Positions 10,743 to 21,978 of a DNA stretch of 64,000 bases are shown here, piece by piece. The number at the start of each line of letters is the position of its first letter. Position 1 is the stretch's first letter. Below the pieces are notes generated by a model that did not search any database, was not told the DNA's origin, and saw only the letters and a program-made list of their open reading frames with translations. Made by a program: the position numbers and the translations under genes. Source of the stretch: Cinclus cinclus (lineage: Eukaryota > Chordata > Aves > Passeriformes > Cinclidae); the NCBI RefSeq assembly GCF_963662255.1, contig NC_085072.1, forward strand, positions 5,295,001 to 5,359,000, in the 5' to 3' direction.

Positions 10743-11061
10743 CCTGTGGCCAGAGAAGGGAAGAGATCCCCTCGAGCTGGACCAGCAGGGCAAAGGGGCC
10801 TTGTCCTGCAGCCCCTCCTGGCCCACACCTCACATGGAGACAAACACAACCTGCTCCTGTAGACACAAGGAGGTGACAGCACAATTCCAAGTGACAAAGG
10901 CCATGTTAAAATGATCCCTTGGGAATTCCAGGTCCCCTCGAAAGCCCCTGGAGGCAGCAGGTGCGGGGTGCTGAGGAGGACCCTTGGCGTGCAGACCACT
11001 CCTGCTTTTTCCAGCTGGACCAGCAGCTTCCCACTGGCCAGAGCAGCTGGAAAATATGTTT

Positions 11062-11071
11062 GGGCATGTTT
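11062..11071. promoter_or_regulatory. Isolated perfect p53 half-site
   Basis: GGGCATGTTT matches RRRCWWGYYY at every position; its neighbours match poorly. It lies about 1.7 kb upstream of the CDKN1A start. The second human CDKN1A p53 site also contains GGGCATGT. Weak evidence alone. Confidence 0.35.
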
Positions 11072-14000
11072 GACTGGAGGCTGTCACATGCTGCAGCAGG
11101 ATTTTGCAATCACTCGTCCCCACTGTGTGGAGCTGGGCTGTGCCAGGGTGCTGGGATTTGGATCAGTAGTGGCTGCTCAGCCCCATGGCTGCCTCCAGAC
11201 AGGCACAGTGGGATAGACAGGGAAGGTGAAAGGATGATGGAGAAAGCATCTTAAATTCATGCTACACACCACTGAAAATCCCTCCTGGAAAGCTGCAGTG
11301 TGGGCTTAAAGGCTCCAAAATTCATCACGTCTTTCTATTTGAAATAGGCAGGGAGAGGAGGGGGCAAGTTGGGATAGGGAAGCTGTCACTGATTTTTCCA
11401 CCTGGGAATCATTTCTGCTCCTGGGTGCAAGGAACATCTTTCAGAGCCGCCCTGCAGAGGTAGATGTGGTGCTGGATGGTTGTGGATCATTTCTTTGCCA
11501 AGCTCCAGCTGTGCTCCCGCTGCAGGTGTGGGGTTGCTCCCTCTGGATGTGAGGGATGCAATCGGCACCGCCCCAGCTGTAGCACCGTGGGCACGCCCCG
11601 GGTCAGTGCAGCTCCAGTGCCACCTGGGACTCTGGGATGGAGCAGAGTTTGCCAGAGGATGCTCCCTGCTTAAAAAACATCCTTTTTTTTTTTTTTCCAT
11701 AAAAGACCCCTTCCATCCTGCCCCCCCCAAATGGGGAACAGGAAACGGGAACATCAAACCAGCAGCTTTTTGAAGTGGTAGAGGAAGGAGTCTGTGCAAC
11801 CCAGAGCAGCCCCACAGCCACTGAGGCAAGAGTGAGGGATTCAAAAAGTGGGATAACCGACCAGCCTGGATGCTGGGAACATCCCAGTTACACCAGGGAT
11901 TCATCCCAGGGCTAAACCAGTGAGAAAATCAATCAGACGTAGATTTTCCCTTAGAAAAGTAACTCTATAATTCTCTCACTGATCTTTTGTGGGATGAGGG
12001 TTCACTCCCCACACCCTGGGGGAGTGAACCCCTAGGATGGGGGGGTTTGGGCAGGTTTCTGGCTCTGTCAAACTCCACTCTCGCTTCCCTTTATCTGGGA
12101 GAGGGGAGCTCCGGCCGCGCCGGCATCGGAGGAGACCTCAGCCAAGTGGGTTATTGGAAATGGGAAGTGGGGAGAGGGATGGCGTCAGGGTCTGGGTCAG
12201 GAAGTCCATGGACACGTCTGCAGTAGCATTAGCAGAGAAAAAAAAAAAAAGAGGGGGTGGGAGGTGAAAGAGTGATTAAGAAGGTGATACAGGAACTTAA
12301 AAAAAATAGAAAATCCCGAAGGTGATTCATGATGTTTGATCCCACAGCAAGGAGGAGGAGAAGGAGGAGGGCAGACACAGGACCGGGACCAGGATCAGCG
12401 CCGAGGACTGATGGGCTATTTCCTTCTCACCATTTATAGCCACGGTGTGGGATCTGTCACCTCCCCTGTCCCCGGCTCGCCCTCCCCAGGCTCCAAACCC
12501 CCACCCGGGAAGGGTGTGGCCGTGGGAGAATCCATGTTTATGATTTCCTTGAGTAACCCGTCCCAATGCCTGGAAGCAAAAGGAATGTATTAAACGACCG
12601 CACATTTCACAGCCTTCAAAGGAACCTCCTTCCCTGCACCGGGGGCACCCAAATACTGAGCAGCGGCCGCTGCCCCAGCCAGGGAGCCCCCAGGACCATT
12701 TATTCCCAGGGGATCTCCCCAGGTGGGTCCCGCAGAAGCCGAAGGGAGTGGAAGCCTCAGCAGACACGGAAGCAAACTCGTTATTACTCAGGGCAGGAGC
12801 GTGACTCGGCCCGCCCGCGGCACAGCCGGGGATCCGGCAGGGAACGTGCCCGGGCACAGCGCTTCTGACTCCAGTCTCGTCCCTGTCCCGTGTCCTCCTC
12901 TGACTCGGGAAGCAGCACCCCCGAAAGCCACGGGGACATGGCTGGGAGTTCCAGTGAGGAGCAGGGAACGGCTTGGCTTGAATGAAGGACTCGGGGCCGG
13001 AATGCTCCAGCCTCGGACAGGATGGAGAACAGGGAAATGTGGCTTCGTGGAGCTAGGTTTACAGGAATAACACACTGAGGTCCACCCCGTGCTCATCGGG
13101 ATTGTTTTAAATGCGCCCAAATTCCTGCGTGCAGGGATTTTGCACGGTTTTGAGATTTAGTGGTCAAAGGTCTATGTGAAGAGGGTTTTTCTGGGGCAGT
13201 AATATCTAACAGTAATATTCCTGTTAGATCAGCCAGCATAGAGAGAAAAACAGCAAAGATTTGGGCAGATGAGCATCCCTCAGGTATTTTGGAATGGAGA
13301 TGGCAGAGATAAGGGCGCACTTATTTTTCAAGGTGAGATAAACATAAACTCTGTAAAAAGGTGAATTTCTACTCAGAGAAACACCCTGGAAATGGAGGGA
13401 GCTGACACAGGACCTCTGCCTCAGCACGGAGAGTGGGGATGAGCACATGGGGTTGGGGTTCAGTCCTGCAGAACACACCCCAAATGTCCAGCCAGGGCTG
13501 TGTCCCACTCCATGGGGCACAGGGGTGATTTTTTCCTCTCCTCAAACAGCTTCTATTTGGCAGAACATCCCAGGCAGGTGGAAATTGCTCAACTCAGGAC
13601 AGCAGATTGCCAGTGACAAAGTCCTGAGTATTCAGGCACTAAAAACCCTCTTCAGCAAGATTCAAATCACAAAGAGGTTTTTTTCTGTGTGGTTTTTTTT
13701 TTATTATTATTATTATCTCCGCTAACAAGCTTTTTTCTTTTAAGTGGAAAACGTGAAGGCTCTTAATGAAACCCTCACGCTCCAGCAGAAGCCTAAATGA
13801 ACCCAGTGTTCGGCTGGAGGGCGTTTATATTCCAGAGAAGCCTGTTTTCCCATCAGCTCTTTGAAGTGCCCAATTAAGTGATTTTATACTAATAGGATTT
13901 TCCCAGGAAAGAAAGACAAGAATGACAAAACGCTGAATGCTTGATTAACTCTGCCCCTAAAAGAACTCAGATCGTGTTAATTGACTGTTCCCCTGCCATA

Positions 14001-15824
14001 TCCAGCCCTTGTTTGTCCCATTTATGAAGGCATTTTGATGAGACACCAGACCCAGCAGAGTGGAAATAGAGTCCCACCAAGCACAAATGGGGGATGAGAC
14101 AGTCCTAAAACAAGGCCTTTGCTTACTGGAAATATTCCTGGATGCGGGGGCTGAGCTATGAATCGGTCACTTCATTCGGCCCCTCACTCATTTTCATCCA
14201 AGATTGTTTTTAGCCCCATTCATAGTCATTAACGTAATTGCTTCACTGACTTTCCATGAGCAGCTTGGAAGCTTTGTGGGGTTTTTTTGCTGGCGGCAAA
14301 GGCCTCATTGTTCGGAGTACGGCCGGGCGGCCGCAGTACCTGGCTCCAAACCCGGCTGTCCCTTTATTCCCTTGCTGCTCCACCTCATTGCCCACAGCCC
14401 TGGAGCACGGCAGGAGGGGGAGATGCCCGGAGGGGACAGAGAGACCCTGCTGGGAACCAAGGCAAGTGGCTCCAGCCTCTTGCAGAGGTTCCTGCAGGGA
14501 ATAAGGCCCATCCAAAATGCTCACTGGGGGTTATTCTGCAGCCAGCAATTCCCCAATTCCTCCCCTCAGTAGGGCAAGGGGAGGAGCAGCAGGACCTTAC
14601 CCAGCAGGATAAGCAAAGGAGGGAGCATGGGGCAGGGTTGCTCCTGTCCATGCAGCCCTCGGTGCAGCCCAGCCCGTGGAAGCTGTCAATGGATGTAACT
14701 TCTTCCCAAAGCACAGCACGTGTGGCACGGTACTGATGATGAGGGATTTGTTGCTCTCCAAGCCATGGGATGGTTTGAAATCCACTGAGAGCTTGGTCTG
14801 GCCCTTTATAGCTGTGAGAAGGAGGTGAGGATGGGGAGCTCTGACTAATCATTTGCTCACAATGTCACCTCTGAAACAACCCTAGTTCCATGGGGCACCC
14901 TCTGCCTGGAGCACCCAGACACCAGGACGGGGCATCTCCACTCTCAAATGCTGGGAGTTTGGGGTTGTTTCACCCACACCTGGGCTCTGGGATGTGCATG
15001 TCAGCCCACCTGCCCAGCCCAGCACCTGCTGGCTCAGCATGTGTCACCATCTCCTGGGATGTCCAATCACACCTTTCAGGAATGCCCCAGTCCAGCACAG
15101 CATCCTGATTCACTTTGCCCTTGTGCTGGGGGGTGAGGAGGGGGGTGGGCGTGGGCAGAGGGAGGGAAGGGGCAGAGGCAGGGGCAGGCAGACCCTGAAC
15201 TGTCATGAAATGGGATCTGTAGGAGGGCAGGACCAGGACCCAGACCACAGACAGACCGACAGACAGAGCCCTGCCTTGCACGGTGCCTCGTGCACAGCAC
15301 GGAGCAGAGCAGAGCTAATGGGAGGGGACAGCTGAGATGGCAATAAAGACAGGGGTGATGATATGGCAGCCACCACCTTGACACTGGGGTAAGGGTTGAT
15401 TGCACTTTCCCTCCTACATGTCTGCCAGGCAGAGCAGGATTTCCGGGAATGGGGATGGAGGAGCAGCTTTTACCCCACTGGCCTTGACCCCGAGCTGGGC
15501 CATGGGGGTGGACATACACCACACACTCCATCAGTTCCACAGAGATTAAAGTCAGGGAGTTCCAGATGCCAAAAAAACCACCTTTCCGTTTCAGAAAAGA
15601 AAATTTGCTGCTACTTGGAGCTGTGGTCAGCAGTGTCACAGAGGCTGGAAACAGAGTTTTAAATGTTCTGTACTTCAGCCACCAGCAGCAATGCTGCACC
15701 AGAGCCCTTCCCACCTCTGCACAAACCTTGGCTTTGCAGAACACTCAGATTCATAGATTATCAATTGCAAATCCACAAAGGGAGCAGGAGGGAGACAAAG
15801 GGAGAGGGATGTTGTAAAGCTGGG

Positions 15825-16372
15825 AAGCGTCCCTACCCCTGTGCTGGGCACTGCTGAGGCCACACCTTGAGTACTGCATTCAGTTTTGGGCCCCTCACAA
15901 GAAGGACACTGAGGGGCTGGAGCATGTCCAGGGGAGGGAACAGAGCTGGGGAAGGGTCTGGAGCAGCAGGAACAGCTGAGGGAGCTGGGAAAGGGGCTCA
16001 GCCTGGAGAAAAGGAGGCTCAGGGGGGACCTTGAGGCTCTGAACGACTCTCTTGACAGGAGGGGGAAGCCAGGTGGGGGTCAGGCTCTGCTGCCAGGGAA
16101 CAGGGACAGGATGAAAGGGAACAGCCACAAGCTGCACCAGAAGTAGTTTAGGTTGGACATTAGCAAAAATTCCTTCACCAGAAGGGCTGTCAAGCACATG
16201 CATAGGCTGTTCAGGGCAGTGGCAGAATCACCATCTCTGGAAGTATTTAAAAAAAGTGTGGATGTGGCACCTAGGGACACAGGTTAGTGCTGGATCTGGT
16301 AGTGCTTGAGGTCACAGACTCAATGATCTTAGAGGGCTTTTCCAACCTAAATGATTTAATGATTCTATGAAA
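15825..16372 (+). mobile_element. CR1 LINE 3' fragment, about 550 bp
   Basis: Runs from GTGCTGGGCACTGCTGAGGC through GGCTGGAGCATGTCC and AGGTTGGACATTAGC to a tail ending TTTAATGATTCTATGA. The reading frames are broken. Resembles the copy at 57265-57868 closely enough to suggest the same subfamily. Confidence 0.95.
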
Positions 16373-16684
16373 CATGAAACCCTGGAAATATCTGTAGACC
16401 AAAAAATACCCCATGGGTCCCTCTCAAACATTCCCTGCACAGGGGAACTCCTGACTCCAAATCTGGCAGAGTTTCATCCACGAGTTTCTGAGCGGCACGT
16501 GTCAGCCAGGCAGCTGCAAGACAACTTGGCAGGAGTGGCAGCAAACCACACCTGGAGCTTATCTCCCCAGCTGGGGCAACCTCCTCCCACAAAGTTTATA
16601 GTACAAGTGCATAAAAAGCTGATCAATCCAGCACCAGGAAGAGCAGCATCCAGTGTAAGTTTAATAACATTGGTGGTGAGCAGA

Positions 16685-16866
16685 AATCCTTCCCTGCAAT
16701 GAGGCTGAGGCCCTGGCACCGGCTACCTTGGAAGTGTCCAAGGCCAGGTTGGACAGTGTTTGGAGCAGCCTGAGATAGTAGAAGGTGTCCCTGCCCACCC
16801 CTGCAAAGAGTGGAACAAAATGAGTTTAATGGCCCTCCCAACCCAAACCCGACCATTCTAGGATTC
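16685..16866 (+). mobile_element. CR1 LINE 3' fragment
   Basis: Contains TTGGAAGTGTCCAAGGCCAGGTTGGACAG and GTAGAAGGTGTCCCTGCCC, ending near CCGACCATTCTAGGATTCC. Confidence 0.9.
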
Positions 16867-18204
16867 CCTGAAACACTGACTGCAAGCACTTTGTATCAAA
16901 CACTGACAGCACAGTCTCCATCAGCAGGAAGGGCTGGGACAGCGCCCAGGCTTCCTGCTAAATATTCTTGAATATTCATGTTCTAATATGCATGTTCTAA
17001 GCAGCCTCTGCCCACGAGGAGATAATGCCTCTCTCACAGCTGGCAGGGGTGATCTTCCCAAATGACAGCCCGGGTGACACAGTGCCCCACCCTGATACCA
17101 CTGCTGCGCCCCGATAGCACGGTCCCGACAGAGCTCCGGGGCTGCCCAGGGCCTGTCACACAGGGCTGTTTTTGGGGTGGCATCAGGCAGTGGCACATCA
17201 TAACCTCTGAGCTATCCAGCAAAATGCCCACAAACAACAGTGCGACTGGAGCAGGAGGAAGCTCCTCAGAGTCAGGGAGGTTGTGGGGTGACACTACTGG
17301 GCATGGTGACAGGCTCACTCCCACAGAAAATCCGACGGCTAAAATGACTTAGAGAACTAACAGAAACACCACCCAAATCAATGTGAAGATCTGTTCAACT
17401 CCAAGTTATGTCAGCAACTGAATTATTAAATAATAGCCAAATGAATCACTTGGGAACGAACATAGCGTTCCTCTTGCATGTCTATTTTATATTTGTCTGG
17501 ATCCCGTGTTTATTTTAGTCTCTAGCCCTTTCTGTTTGAAAGGCAGTAAGAGAGGAACTCATGGCCATGCCCAAGTGAAACTGCAGAAATGAAAGAGCAA
17601 CCCCAGACAGTGATGGTGTTTCGAGGAAGCCAGAACACTTCCCCTGTGAGAGCCTGGGACAAGGTTTCAGCTCTGACAAGGCCCTGTCTGACCAACTGCA
17701 AAGCATGGCCAAGCAAAAACTGGCTTTATTGTGCCTGTCGCAGGCAGGTTGAGGTGTGAAGCTGGAGGCAGCTGCATTCCAGCAGCAGGGCACTGGGAGC
17801 CGCCTCTTTATGGCGGTCCCGGCCCTGCGCAGGAGCTAAGGTCGAACCGGAGCAACTGGAATTGCTCCTGCCCTTCAGCCTTTTGTTTGCAAAAGGGGTT
17901 GATGCTCCAGTTTTTTCACTTTTTTTTTTTTTCCAGCCAAGAGACTCTGCACTACAACAGCACCAGAGCAGGTTGATCTGCAGTGGGAACTGCAGCTCAG
18001 GTTTCAGGACAGTATTTCTGCAGCAGGATTTGAACATAGGTACAGGGACTAAATCCAGTAGAAATAAGTTTGTACAACATTCAGCCACTTTTGAGGATCT
18101 GTATATCAGGAGATATTGGGGCAGCTCATGGTGACAAGATTATGGCAAATGAAAGTAAAACTGAAAACTGAAAAGAGGTGATAGCAGTAAAAAGCTGCAG
18201 AAGT

Positions 18205-18288
18205 CCTCAGGCACTGCTGGGGGAATGGTTGGACCCAATGTTAGAGGGTTAAGGTTTTCCAACCTTCGTGATTCCATGATTCTATTAA
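18205..18288 (+). mobile_element. CR1-like 3' terminus
   Basis: Short diverged tail: TTCCAACCTTCGTGATTCCATGATTCTATT. Confidence 0.7.
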
Positions 18289-20059
18289 TAAACACAAAAC
18301 CCTGAAAACATCTATAGGTTAAAAAAAAAATCCTTTGAGCACTGGATTCTGCTGACAGACCCCCACCAAAGCAGGAGAGATTCAAAGGTACAAGGTATAA
18401 CATGCCCCAGGCTGCAGCAGAAGATCCACGAGCACTGTGTGGTGTCTCTCTGGTTTCTGTGACTTCAAAAAGAAGGAAATGCAAAGGCAGAGGAGAATAT
18501 GCAAGGCCCTCCCATCAGTAACACACTGCAGTTCCCACTGCGGCAAGGACAGAAGAGCAAAGCTCCAGAACCAGCCTGGGGCTGGAGGATGAGGGAGGGA
18601 AACACAGCACACCTGTTTGTCCAAGAGTGGAAAAGCTCTTCTTTCACAGAAGACATTTGGCTATGGACTACTGCAGCTCTTTCCTGCTCTTAGAGGGGAA
18701 ACAATTTAATAGAGGAGAAACCAGAAATTGCCAGGCTGCACCTCTGGACAGGGATTTGGCAGGAAGCAGCAATCCTTCCCAAGGCTCAGCTTTGAAATCA
18801 ACACTGGGTGTGACCCATACTGTCTCCCGTCACCTCTCTGAACAGGGTCAGTTCTGAAAGAATAAGGTACCCTAAAACTTGGTGCATTTGAGTGGAACAG
18901 ACAAAAACTAATCTATTTTTAAAAGGGATTGTTTTCCCCTGCTTTTCCAACATTATCTGTCAGCTTTCATTTTTTTCCAGTTTTTGTCCTAACTAGCACA
19001 TGTACATGGACACGTCATGCTGCACATGGAGCAGCTTAACCAGAAGCACTGTCAGTGTTTGGGAGAATCACAACTCCTCACCCAAGCACAACACTGTCTG
19101 AAGGCCAGTGGAACAAATCCCAACAAAAGCAAGGACATCCTTAACTTCTCCACTTTCTAAGTGCAAGGCACATTCTTAACATGATCTTTGGTCATAAACA
19201 AGGAGCAGCATGTACATAAAAAGAAAAAAAAAAAACCAAGATCCTTTTCTTTGCAAACCCATTTGCACACAATGCCCTCCCCAGGGAAAGTGTATAAAAT
19301 AACTGGGATGTGCTTAGGCAGTGCTGAGGGCCTCTGAGGATTAACCCCAGGATGCTCCTGCCTGAAGCAGGGGCAGTTAAACATCTCCCCAGATTAGAAA
19401 CACAGCATAAATAGTTGATGTCAGCACCATGAAACCAGGCCCTGAAATAATTTGGAAGGTGTCAGGCAGCAGCAATTGCTCCATCACCCCAGGGGTCTCC
19501 AGAGCAGGGCTGAGGTTCTGCCAAGAAGCCTTGGATAACATCCCTCTGTCCTACCCTGGCAGGGACAAACTGCTTGGTAGTTCTTCCTGGTGTCAAAATC
19601 TCTGGGGAGAGGCAAGGGATACCCTGGTCTTAAAACACCAACACTTCCTTGTATATTTAATTTGAGAGCAAACTTTTTAAACACAACACTCCAAGGCTGG
19701 TCACTCCCTCAGAAAGGGAGGAGATGCCTGAACTCCACATATGTGCTGGTACATCAGAAATAGCTCGTTACTAAAACCCTGTAGGAGGGGCTGTCCAGTC
19801 AGTGTTTATACATATTTATACATTTCCCTTCTTTCTCTAGAAGCTGTTTGTTGTGTTCCTCTCAAACCTCCACCTGATTATATAAAACCAGCCCACTTTT
19901 GGAGCAACTTTTAAATTCAGCTGAGGAGTAAAATAGTCAGAAACCTGAAACGCTTCCAGTTCCGCAAGATTCTGTTGCATATGAAAACCACATCCTGCTT
20001 TCCACTGTCTCTGGCACTTCAGATTTCTCTCCCTGCAGTAGCTGAACTACTGAAGGCTC

Positions 20060-20450
20060 CTTGATCCCCCAGGTAACCACAGGAGGAACGTCTGTGCCGG
20101 CAGTCACCGCGAGCTGTGACCCTTCTGCACACGGGACACCGCCAGAGGCACGCAGGGAAAGGGAACAGAAGCGAGCAGGGCCCCGGCAGCCCCTCGGCCC
20201 CAGCGCCCGGCCCGGAGCGTCTGGAGAGCGGACAGGAGCCGGGCCGGGGAACCGCGCTGACCTCTGCCGGGCACCCGCAGCACTGCACGGCCCGAGCCGG
20301 CCGCACCCGCGGTCCCCTCACCCTCCGCAGGTGAAACGGGGCCCGCAAAAGCCGGGGACGGGTCTGGGCCTCTCCCGCTCACCGCTGAATCCCACTCCAG
20401 GGGCAGGGCAGGCTGGGAGTGCCTCTCGCAGTACCTGCGGCCACCCTGCG
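20060..20450. promoter_or_regulatory. Orphan GC-rich, CpG-containing island
   Basis: A sharply bounded GC-rich block (about 20080-20400) with many CpG dinucleotides between AT-richer flanks, downstream of the SRSF3 3' end. No known-family protein is encoded on either strand. Could be the promoter of an unannotated noncoding transcript, or simply a GC-rich block. Confidence 0.45.
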
Positions 20451-20486
20451 TTTCTGTGACACGAGCAGCACCCGATCTTTAACTCA

Positions 20487-20560
20487 TCGACAGAACCTCA
20501 GTCACCGAGGTTGAAGAGACCTTCACAGACCTAGTCCAACCATAAATTACACTAAACCAT
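20487..20560 (-). mobile_element. CR1-like fragment (minus orientation)
   Basis: CAGAACCTCAGTCACCGAGGTTGAAGAGACCTTCACAGACCTAGTCCAACC resembles the reversed 3' terminus common in avian CR1 copies. Diverged. Confidence 0.6.
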
Positions 20561-21199
20561 TAAAAAAAATAAAATCAATCAATCCAGACACTGACACTGA
20601 GCAAGCCAAGGGGGCAGCACTGGCACATCCTTTCCTTTCAGCTTCACCATCTCCTTGTCACTGCCTGGAAACCACCAAAAGAAACTCCACCACCAGTGTT
20701 AACCATGAGGGATTTAATCTAAACCACACAACCGAACCAATGGAGCACCTCTCTTCTCTGGGATTCAGATGCTAGGGAGCCCTTGGGCAATGTGGGAGCT
20801 CCACCTGCTCTCCAGCCATGCTGCACTTCTACAGGAAATGGATCTTCAGGTAAGTTTTAGTTCCCAGACCAGCAATTTCCAAACTGAGACAGAATGAATA
20901 ACTTAACTGCTGCTCCCAAGCCACAGCTGGCATACAAAGCCCCATGGCAAACCCTTTTCATCTCCAGCTGGTTTTCCAAGGATCCACCACAGGGCTCACT
21001 GTTAGGTAAGAGGTCAGGAGGCAGCAGCTACTGCCCACCCCAGCTGAACCTGTGAAACCGGGATTAGACTGCGTGGTGGAGTGACACCCTGCACCTCACC
21101 ACGGACAGGTGACAGGTACAGCTGTGTTGGACACGTCACAGGGTGTCACAGCCAGGTGGGGTGACTGTCACAGTCAGGGACGAGTTAAATACTGAACAA

Positions 21200-21978
21200 C
21201 GAGTTGTAACCAAAACTTTAATCCAAGGATCTCACAAAAGACATTTTACAAGTGACATGAAAATTCTTGTACAGTAAAGAAATGTTTAATAACTAATGTT
21301 TACAATGTACCATTAGACACAACACATCCACTCCAGGTGTCAGTTCTGCTGTGGATTTGGTCTTTTCAGAGCTTCTGGAATACATGGTTAACCAACAGTT
21401 ATCTAATTAAGGACTCTACTCACACCAAGTACAAAATTAACTGACCCTATAGCTAAAATTTTATTTCATGGAATATAAAGCAGCTCAGTCAACTGGATCT
21501 GGATGAAGCTGCAGCCCCCAACCCCTTTCCCTCCCCTGTGCCACTGGCTCACTACTCTCTTTCCCAGACTGGCTGTGGAGCACCCATGTCCTGCTCTGCT
21601 CCTGGCCTGATTCCACAAGGAACACACCATCCCTGCACACCTTCCTCCAGCTGAGCCCCAGCAACCCCCAGCAACCCCCAGCCCAGCCACACCACACAGA
21701 CCATTTGCCATGCCACACACACACACTCCCCGTGTCTAATGGTACATTGGAAAACCCTTAGTATTACAAATCATAGGATCTGCTCAGAACCATATACAGA
21801 TTCACATCTTTACATTTGCCACCTGTTACAAGATACAAGGAACAAAGCAAGTTCAACAGCTAAAAACATTTTAAAAATGCACCAAGCTTTATGAAGGTTT
21901 CAAAACAAAACAATGTTCTGTACATACTCCTGGCTTCGGATCTCATGACTTCCCTGTACACAGCTCCTTCCCACAGTC
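21200..21978 (-). other. SRSF3: SRSF3 3' untranslated region
   Basis: Follows the SRSF3 TAG at 21981-21979. Candidate poly(A) signals on minus are AATAAA at 21465-21460 and ATTAAA at 21222-21217, giving UTRs of about 0.53 or 0.78 kb. Which is used is unknown. Confidence 0.6.

Larger units (their letters stand above)
9504..20060. other. Intergenic region between CDKN1A and the GC island near 20.2 kb
   Basis: No exon of a known family was recognised. Contains the p53-type sites, a tandem repeat, several CR1 copies (15.8-18.3 kb) and some unique AT-balanced stretches, for example 13720-14290, that look neither repetitive nor coding. In mammals this interval carries CDKN1A enhancers and lncRNAs such as PANDAR; I cannot identify a counterpart by eye. 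Confidence 0.5.

Noticed and set aside
15895..16203. Minus-strand frames within CR1 copies (also near 57.2-57.8 kb and 40.3-40.8 kb)
   Set aside because: Antisense or broken CR1 tails; no intact reverse transcriptase or endonuclease motif anywhere in the window.
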